Shown: positions 5,637 to 8,438 of the stretch, one piece after another
Layout: each line of letters opens with the position of its first letter
Position numbering within the stretch: the first letter of the stretch is position 1
NCBI GenBank assembly: GCA_903913355.1
Contig: CAIWKU010000595.1
Location: forward strand, 1 to 8,438
Reading direction: 5' to 3'
Source of the DNA: an uncultured Bacteroidota bacterium
GTDB taxonomy: Bacteria; Bacteroidota; Bacteroidia; Chitinophagales; Chitinophagaceae
Length of the DNA: 8,438 bases
Translations under genes and position numbers: made by a program
Notes under the pieces: model-generated
Database searches by the model: none
What the model saw: only the letters and a program-made list of their open reading frames with translations
Told to the model about the DNA's origin: nothing

Positions 5637-8438
5637 TTATAGATATTTGGCTGTATAACTTTCCTTATTCTTTTTGATACCCGCAGGTACTCCGACATAT
5701 ACGATGTTTCCTCCGGCATCACCGGCTTCTGGACCAAGATCAATAATCCAGTCAGCAGATTTGATTACATCCGTATTATGTTCTATTACAATCAGGGAAT
5801 GGCCCTGCTCGATCAAAGCATTAAATGAAGCCAGTAATTTTTTGATATCATGAAAATGGAGTCCGGTGGTAGGCTCATCAAAAATAAACAACACATGACC
5901 AATTCCCTTACCCTTACCTAAAAAGCTGGCCAGCTTTACTCTCTGCGCTTCCCCACCACTCAATGTATCGCTGCTTTGCCCCAGTTTAATATAGCCAAGA
6001 CCCACATCCTGTAAAGGCTGTATTGCATTTTTAATCGCCTTTTCATCCACAAAAAAATCGATTGCCTGGTCAACACTCATTTCCAATACATCAAATACGC
6101 TTTTCCCATTATAATGCACTTCAAGCACTTCTTCTTTAAATCGTTTACCACCACAGGATTCACAGGTAAGATGCACATCTGCCAGAAACTGCATTTCTAC
6201 TACCTGCTCTCCCTCTCCCTTACAGGTATCACATCTTCCCCCATCTACATTAAAAGAAAAATGCTTGGGCTGAAAGCCCCTTGTTTTAGATAAAGGTTGT
6301 TTAGCAAATAGATCCCGGATATGATCATACGCTTTTATATAAGTAATCGGGTTACTGCGGGATGATTTACCAATTGGATTTTGATCGATCATTTCAATTT
6401 GTGAAATATAATCAACATCCCCTGATAGGTTTTTATGCAGCCCTACTTTTTCAGTAAACTCTCCTTTCAATTTTCTTAGTGCAGGAACCAACACCTGTTT
6501 TACCAATGTGGTTTTACCACTTCCGCTTACCCCGCTTACTACGCATAATGTATTGAGCGGAAAACTAACTGTAATATCCTTCAGATTATTCTGTCTCGCA
6601 TTTTCTACCACAATACTTCGGTTCCATTTCCTGACAGTTTTTGGGGCATCAATACTCAATTTACCGGTCAGGTATTTTCCGGTAAGGCTATCCGGATTGG
6701 CAGTGATCTCATCATAATTGCCTACAGCCACAACCTCTCCACCTAAATGAGATGCCAATGGACCCATATCAATAATATAATCCGCTTCCCGCATCATCAT
6801 TTCATCATGTTCTACCACCACCACTGTATTACCCAGGTCTCGCAATGATTTCAGCACGCTGATTAATCTTACTGTATCACGTGAATGAAGTCCGATAGAA
6901 GGTTCATCCAATATATATAAAGAGTTGGTAAGATTACTACCCAGACTTCGGGTAAGTTGGATACGCTGGCTCTCTCCGCCACTTAATGAGTTTGCCAGTC
7001 TGCTTAAAGTAAGATATCCCAATCCAACATCAATCAATGTTTGCATTCGTTGGTTTACTTCCAATAATATTCTTTTGGCTACCTGCTGATCATGATCAGA
7101 TAAACGCAATGCATCAAACCATATTTTTAGGTCTTTTACAGGCAGTTCACATAATTCACCAATATGCTTACCTCCAACTTTTACATATAAGGCTTCTTTG
7201 CGTAACCGATACCCTTTACAATCCGGACAATTGGTTCTTCCTCGGTACCTGCTTAACAGCACCCTATACTGAACCTTGTACAGGTTCTGCTCCACTTCTT
7301 TAAAAAAATCATCAATGCCCTGTACACCAGCCGCCCCTTCCCATAATTGTTTGTATTGTTCTTTGGACAGATCAATGATGGCTTTATGAATAGGGAAGCC
7401 GATTTTACCAGCCCCTTTAATAAATTGTTCTTTCCACCAACCCAATTTCTCTCCTTTCCAGGGGGCAACAGCGCCTTCATATAAACTGAGTCTTTTATCA
7501 GGTATTACCAGATCAGCATCTATGCCTAATACCTGACTAAATCCCTCACAGGTTGGACAAGCACCAAAAGGATTATTAAATGAAAAAAGATTGGGCACTG
7601 GTTCTTCAAACTGAATACCATCCAACTCAAATTTATTGCTGAAAAAAAGAAGTTTGTTCCCGTTCAACTCAAGATACATATCACCTTCGCCTTCATAAAA
7701 AGCAGTTCCGATAGAATCAGATAAGCGATGCAAATCATCTTCATCAAATTTTTTGGTTACAATTCTGTCAATCAGAACAAAGGTCTTGTGCTCTGCATTG
7801 TCGGCAACTAATTTTTTCTTCAGTTCCTTATCAGAAAGCTCCAGTAGTTCTTCGATACGGATAATTTCACCTGCGTCTGTTGTTTTGCTGCCTTTTGACT
7901 CACGATAGTACATTCTTGAAAAGCCTTTCTGCATCAAAATATGCAACTCTTCTCTGGCTTCTCTTCGGGCATGTTGTTTAAAGGGCACTATAATATGAAG
8001 CTTACTCCCATCCGGCATAGCGAGAATCGCATTTACCACATCAGCAACATCATCACGGGTAACTTCTTTCCCACTAATAGGCGATAGGGTCTTGCCAGCA
8101 CGTGCATAGAGCAGCCGGAGATAATCATATATCTCGGTCATACTACCCACCGTGCTTCTGGGTGTTCTGGTAATTACTTTCTGCTCAATGGCAATTGCGG
8201 GACATAAACCTTTGATATAATCCACATCAGGTTTTTCCATCCTGGCCATGAATTGTCTTGCATAGGCACTCAGACTCTCTGCATACCTGCGTTGTCCCTC
8301 AGCAAATAAAGTATCAATCGTAAGAGATGATTTGCCACTACCCGATACCCCTGTTACCACAATCAGTTTATTTCGCGGAAAACTTACTGTAACATTCTTT
8401 AGGTTATGAACACGTGCTCCTCTTACAAGGATATCCCC
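5637..8438 (-). CDS. uvrA: UvrABC excinuclease subunit A (5' partial, only the first few codons missing)
   Basis: 933 residues are visible, read from the window edge (the frame is open to 8438, starting GDILVRGARVHNLKN); E. coli UvrA has 940, so only a few N-terminal residues are lost. UvrA is the cytosolic DNA-damage sensor ATPase that loads UvrB in nucleotide excision repair. Visible-residue positions: Walker A GVSGSGKS at 30-37, signature LSGGE at 485-489, Walker B DE at 511-512, second Walker A GVSGSGKT at 636-643, C-terminal zinc module CDTC-x19-CESC at 736-739 and 759-762, second LSGGE at 826-830, second Walker B DE at 854-855. CPDC at 404-407 lies in the insertion region. Unusually, in the first zinc module only the second pair CPTC (294-297) remains; aligned without gaps, the E. 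coli C253 and C256 positions are F270 and D273. The order of domains is otherwise canonical. A GTG at 8360 is internal (it precedes Walker A) and is not the start. Any SOS operator or promoter would be outside the window. Confidence 0.97.
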   Translation of the reverse strand, partial: GDILVRGARVHNLKNVTVSFPRNKLIVVTGVSGSGKSSLTIDTLFAEGQRRYAESLSAYARQFMARMEKPDVDYIKGLCPAIAIEQKVITRTPRSTVGSMTEIYDYLRLLYARAGKTLSPISGKEVTRDDVADVVNAILAMPDGSKLHIIVPFKQHARREAREELHILMQKGFSRMYYRESKGSKTTDAGEIIRIEELLELSDKELKKKLVADNAEHKTFVLIDRIVTKKFDEDDLHRLSDSIGTAFYEGEGDMYLELNGNKLLFFSNKFELDGIQFEEPVPNLFSFNNPFGACPTCEGFSQVLGIDADLVIPDKRLSLYEGAVAPWKGEKLGWWKEQFIKGAGKIGFPIHKAIIDLSKEQYKQLWEGAAGVQGIDDFFKEVEQNLYKVQYRVLLSRYRGRTNCPDCKGYRLRKEALYVKVGGKHIGELCELPVKDLKIWFDALRLSDHDQQVAKRILLEVNQRMQTLIDVGLGYLTLSRLANSLSGGESQRIQLTRSLGSNLTNSLYILDEPSIGLHSRDTVRLISVLKSLRDLGNTVVVVEHDEMMMREADYIIDMGPLASHLGGEVVAVGNYDEITANPDSLTGKYLTGKLSIDAPKTVRKWNRSIVVENARQNNLKDITVSFPLNTLCVVSGVSGSGKTTLVKQVLVPALRKLKGEFTEKVGLHKNLSGDVDYISQIEMIDQNPIGKSSRSNPITYIKAYDHIRDLFAKQPLSKTRGFQPKHFSFNVDGGRCDTCKGEGEQVVEMQFLADVHLTCESCGGKRFKEEVLEVHYNGKSVFDVLEMSVDQAIDFFVDEKAIKNAIQPLQDVGLGYIKLGQSSDTLSGGEAQRVKLASFLGKGKGIGHVLFIFDEPTTGLHFHDIKKLLASFNALIEQGHSLIVIEHNTDVIKSADWIIDLGPEAGDAGGNIVYVGVPAGIKKNKESYTAKYL

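Noticed and set aside
7253..7480. 75-codon minus-strand frame within uvrA and other short frames inside glyA and uvrA
   Set aside because: They overlap strongly supported coding sequence in other frames and show no family motifs.
1..8438. A new defence, mobile or biosynthetic system spanning the window
   Set aside because: All sizeable open frames fall into well-known families with intact motifs, with no integrase, transposase, attachment repeat, CRISPR-like array, or cluster of linked unknown genes.

Overview
The window reads as ordinary chromosome of a Bacteroidota bacterium, probably of the Chitinophagaceae/Sphingobacteriia type. Four things point there: a type IX secretion (T9SS) C-terminal sorting domain at the left end, a DUF4293-type membrane protein (a family I know only from Bacteroidota), a perfect TAnnTTTG promoter element upstream of glyA, and near absence of Shine-Dalgarno sequences. 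The DNA is moderately AT-rich. I see no rRNA, tRNA, CRISPR array, transposase, phage gene or toxin-antitoxin pair.

Layout. (1) 1-744, plus strand: 3' end of a large secreted or surface protein with Ig-like/PKD-like modules and a gliding-motility-associated (type B) sorting domain. (2) 821-1576, plus: a YdfG-like short-chain dehydrogenase. It converges, with an 11-bp gap, on (3) 1588-2547, minus: an FMN-dependent FabK/nitronate-monooxygenase-family protein. (4) 2548-2681: an intergenic stretch carrying a GC-richer CGCAGAGAA-type repeat and a small hairpin. (5) 2682-3674, minus: a sugar-phosphate nucleotidyltransferase with a C-terminal left-handed beta-helix. (6) 3675-3909: a divergent intergenic region with the glyA promoter element. 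(7) 3910-5190, plus: glyA, serine hydroxymethyltransferase. (8) 5226-5633, plus: DUF4293 four-helix membrane protein, 35 bp behind glyA. It converges, with a 3-bp gap, on (9) 5637-8438, minus: uvrA, complete at the 3' end and missing only its first few codons.

The genes do not form one pathway. They are separate housekeeping and accessory functions: surface protein export, small-molecule redox, cell-surface sugar activation, one-carbon metabolism and nucleotide excision repair. The only likely co-transcribed pair is glyA with the DUF4293 gene. Two gene pairs meet tail to tail with almost no space between them.

I found no convincing new system. The points most worth a second look are the UvrA that lacks the first Cys pair of its N-terminal zinc module, the intergenic CGCAGAGAA repeat, and the unresolved substrates of the FabK-like enzyme and the nucleotidyltransferase. 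Three starts were set downstream of the longest open frame: 821, 3674 (minus) and 5226.
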